This document shows positions 62,458 through 64,000 of a stretch of 64,000 nt of DNA, one piece after another. Made by a program: the position numbers and the translations under genes. The first letter of the stretch is position 1. Each line of letters begins with the position of its first letter. The notes under the pieces were generated by a model. It saw nothing but the letters and a program-made list of their open reading frames with translations. It was not told the DNA's origin and did not search any database. This DNA comes from Pseudomonadota bacterium (GTDB lineage: Bacteria; Pseudomonadota; Alphaproteobacteria; Caulobacterales; Caulobacteraceae): contig JAEYAO010000019.1 of assembly GCA_023456105.1 (NCBI GenBank), positions 57,884 to 121,883 of the forward strand, read 5' to 3'.

Positions 62458-62951
62458 GGTCGGGAGATCAGTCTTTCCAGCGCCTCGGCGCGCTGCAGGT
62501 CCTTGGGCCGCCCGAACTGGCGGGAGACGCAGATATGCTCTTGCGGGACCGGCGTGAAGACGCGGACGGGGTCGCCCGCCGCATCGGGGATGTCAAAGGC
62601 CTGGCGGGTGGCGAAGACGACGGGCGTCCAGTCGCCGCCCGAGCGCACGTCCATCTCGGCCATCACCTCGATCCGCATACGCCCGGGCGTGGCGTGGCCG
62701 AAGACGCGCGAGCGGAACAGGCCCTCGCCGGGATCGGGCTCGATCTCGCCGCCCAGCGCCTGGATCAGGCGGCGCGCATCGCGCGGCGAGCACAGCACGT
62801 CCACGTCCGGCACGTGAAGCGCCTCCATCCCATAGAGCGCCAGCGCCGCCCCGCCGAAGATCCACCACGGATCGTGCAGCGCCTCCGCCGCCCGACCGAC
62901 ATCGAGAAGGGCGGCGCGAAGGTCGGGCGGAAGATCGTCGGGGTCGGACAT
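62454..62951 (-). CDS. Nucleotidyltransferase-like protein
   Basis: 165 residues. [16 protein letters not shown] and [16 protein letters not shown] recall the minimal nucleotidyltransferase fold (G-G and D-x-D). It overlaps tgt by ATGA, so is cotranscribed. Function and substrate unknown; it resembles AbiEii/MNT-type folds but no partner antitoxin is adjacent. Confidence 0.65.
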   Translation of the reverse strand: MSDPDDLPPDLRAALLDVGRAAEALHDPWWIFGGAALALYGMEALHVPDVDVLCSPRDARRLIQALGGEIEPDPGEGLFRSRVFGHATPGRMRIEVMAEMDVRSGGDWTPVVFATRQAFDIPDAAGDPVRVFTPVPQEHICVSRQFGRPKDLQRAEALERLISRP

Positions 62952-63572
62952 GATGCGGCGTGCGGCGGCGTAAAGACAGGTGACCTACAGGCTCCGGGCG
63001 GCGGACGGAACCGCAGGCGCGCGAAAGCCCCGGTCTGCGTTCATGCATCCGGTTGGAGGGCGGGCGGGGCGCCGGGCCTTCGCCCGGAGTGGATGTGTGT
63101 TGTTACCGTTTCGACGAAGGCCGACGCCCCGCGCGTATGATTGAGCTGCAAGCCAGGACCGTGGGATGGTGGCGGTCTTATCGCCTAAGTCCTAAGCCTG
63201 CGGCGGGCAGGGGACGCTGCGAGCATCCTCCCCGGACCGGCCGAGTATCCCCCTCGACCCTCTCGGCCTCGGGCCGTGCCCGAGACCGGCGCGACGGGCA
63301 TGACCCCGCCGCTCCCGCTCCATCCGCTCCCGCCGCTCGCAAGGTCGCAGGCCAGGCGAGCCCTCCAGTGCGACGAGACCCATGCAGGATGTCACGGGCG
63401 GGAGCTCAGGCGGGCAAGTCGGGACGAGAAAGTCCCAAGGTTTTGGTCAGGCACAAGTTTATCGCCGCAGGTGCGGTAGCGGGCGGGTTATGGCTCTCTT
63501 CCCGTCCAGCAGGAAGAGCGGGATCGCGGCCCGTCCTGTTGCAGGCTTGGCTGGCCGCTGCGACAAGGCGAC
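62952..63572. other. 620-base gene-free stretch with stable stem-loops
   Basis: No convincing ORF or known RNA was found. Perfect inverted repeats include CTCGGGC/GCCCGAG (63268-63284, 3-base loop) and GGCCGAG/CTCGGCC (63239-63268). The plus strand is C-rich. I compared it with RNase P RNA, tmRNA, SRP RNA and 6S signatures from memory and saw no match. It may hold an unannotated structured RNA or promoter elements. Confidence 0.4.
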
Positions 63573-63848
63573 ATGGCTGAGCAGAGCGCACTTCCCGGCG
63601 GCGTCGTCCACGATCTGCCGGAAGATTTTCAGGCGGCCCTGACGTTGGACGCCGGGGCGGTGTCGACCTGGCTGGACATCACGCCCCTGGCTCGCAACGA
63701 ATGGATCTGCTGGATCGAGTCCGCCAAGAAGCCCGAGACCCGAAGGAAGCGCATCGCCTGGGGCTGTTCCAACCTGCACGACGGCAAACGCCGCCCTTGC
63801 TGCTGGCCCGGGTGCCCGCATCGGCACAGCGGAGCGGAGGAGGCTTAG
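63573..63848 (+). CDS. YdeI/OmdA-type protein (bacteriocin-protection family)
   Basis: 91 residues. LPEDFQAALTLDAGAVSTWL and ITPLARNEWICWIESAKKPE, then TRRKRIAWGCSNLHDGKRRP, match the short OmdA/YdeI-like family described as OmpD-associated and bacteriocin-protection proteins. A weak purine-rich ribosome site precedes the ATG. Just upstream of the IS element. Confidence 0.8.
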   Translation: MAEQSALPGGVVHDLPEDFQAALTLDAGAVSTWLDITPLARNEWICWIESAKKPETRRKRIAWGCSNLHDGKRRPCCWPGCPHRHSGAEEA

Positions 63849-63876
63849 GGCGGCTTTCGACCCAAAGCGACCGCTA

Positions 63877-64000
63877 GGGTCTGGACCCATAAACGGGATT
63901 CCCTGATTGGCCGAAGCGTGATTTCCTGCAGTCGGATGCAGGAGAACCGACATGGCTTCGGAGTTCTGGCTGACTGACGCGCAGTTTGAGCGGTTGCGAC
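63877..64000 (+). mobile_element. Left end of an IS5-family insertion sequence (truncated by window edge)
   Basis: GGGTCTGGACCC at 63877-63888 begins a terminal sequence typical of the IS5/IS427 group, followed at 63952 by the start of a transposase gene. CTA/TA at 63874-63876 could be part of the target duplication. The right end is outside the window. Confidence 0.75.
63952..64000 (+). CDS. IS5-family transposase, N-terminal fragment (3' end outside window)
   Basis: MASEFWLTDAQFERLR is the typical opening of IS5-family (IS427-type) transposases (L-T-D-x-Q-W/F pattern). AGGAGA lies 8 bases before the ATG. Only 16 residues are visible, so completeness is unknown. Confidence 0.75.
   Translation, partial: MASEFWLTDAQFERLR

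Noticed and set aside
62454..62951. Type IV toxin-antitoxin (AbiEii-like) toxin
   Set aside because: It has a nucleotidyltransferase-like fold but no antitoxin gene beside it and it overlaps tgt, which argues for a housekeeping or unknown role.
62952..63572. RNase P RNA, tmRNA, SRP RNA or 6S RNA
   Set aside because: The universal segments of these RNAs, such as GAGGAAAGTCC of RNase P, are not present on either strand as far as I can read.
63053..63580. Plus-strand open frame in the gene-free stretch
   Set aside because: Arg/Pro/Ala-rich without ribosome site or domain, and it overlaps the start of the YdeI/OmdA-type gene in another frame.
1..64000. CRISPR arrays or rRNA operon
   Set aside because: No regularly spaced direct repeats and no rRNA sequence were seen anywhere in the window.

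Overview
The window is a GC-rich chromosomal segment from an alphaproteobacterium of the Caulobacterales, most likely Brevundimonas or a close relative. This rests on Caulobacter-type flagellins beside a FlaEY-like protein, a CtrA-like box, tandem S46 dipeptidyl peptidases, an astA/astD/astB cluster, and a GyrA carrying Ala and Met at the two main quinolone positions. Only the final 120 bases (left end of an IS5-family element) look recently mobile, although a phage-type lysis cassette sits at 29.7-31.3 kb. The taxonomic call is inference; no search was run.

Layout. 0-6 kb: end of a hybrid histidine kinase, a GNAT gene and two tandem secreted S46 peptidases separated by palindromic repeats. 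6-9 kb: a three-gene permease/ATPase/membrane-fusion exporter. 9-16.8 kb: enoyl-CoA hydratase, a 51-residue gene with its own terminator, a DUF1289 protein, a membrane-anchored retropepsin-like protease, pgsA, two glycosyltransferases, a beta carbonic anhydrase, uvrC and a small DMT transporter. 16.8-22.8 kb: a 26-residue membrane peptide coupled to a pteridine-reductase-like SDR and folB, DUF4870-type membrane proteins, a small GNAT protein, an uncharacterised pair with xthA, and a secreted Cys-repeat protein. 22.9-29.5 kb: a second enoyl-CoA hydratase, DUF1285-Nudix-cca, an EEP-family membrane protein, DUF4112, and an ECF sigma/anti-sigma pair.

29.7-31.3 kb is the most unusual part: two micro-ORFs, a holin-like membrane protein, an M15 endolysin, an Rz-like inner-membrane spanin and an out-of-frame embedded Rz1-like lipoprotein. 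They are chained by ATGA overlaps and preceded by a hairpin that buries the first ribosome binding site. No capsid, tail, integrase or terminase gene lies nearby, so this is a stand-alone lysis module, possibly serving gene transfer agent or bacteriocin release. It runs straight into the flagellin locus (31.3-36.7 kb: flagellin, FlaG, flagellin, FlaEY-like), with apparent sigma-54/FlbD and CtrA sites.

36.7-64 kb is mostly housekeeping: ssb, an EamA exporter, Cu/Zn SOD, gyrA, a class IV aminotransferase, coaD with two periplasmic cyclophilins, a Ppx/GppA phosphatase, hspQ, phhA, a compact arginine succinyltransferase operon (M20 hydrolase-astA-astD-astB, without astC or astE), tamB/tamA, tRNA-Lys(TTT), lipoproteins, tgt with a degenerate zinc site, a nucleotidyltransferase-like protein, a 620-base gene-free stretch, a YdeI/OmdA-type protein and the truncated IS5-like element.
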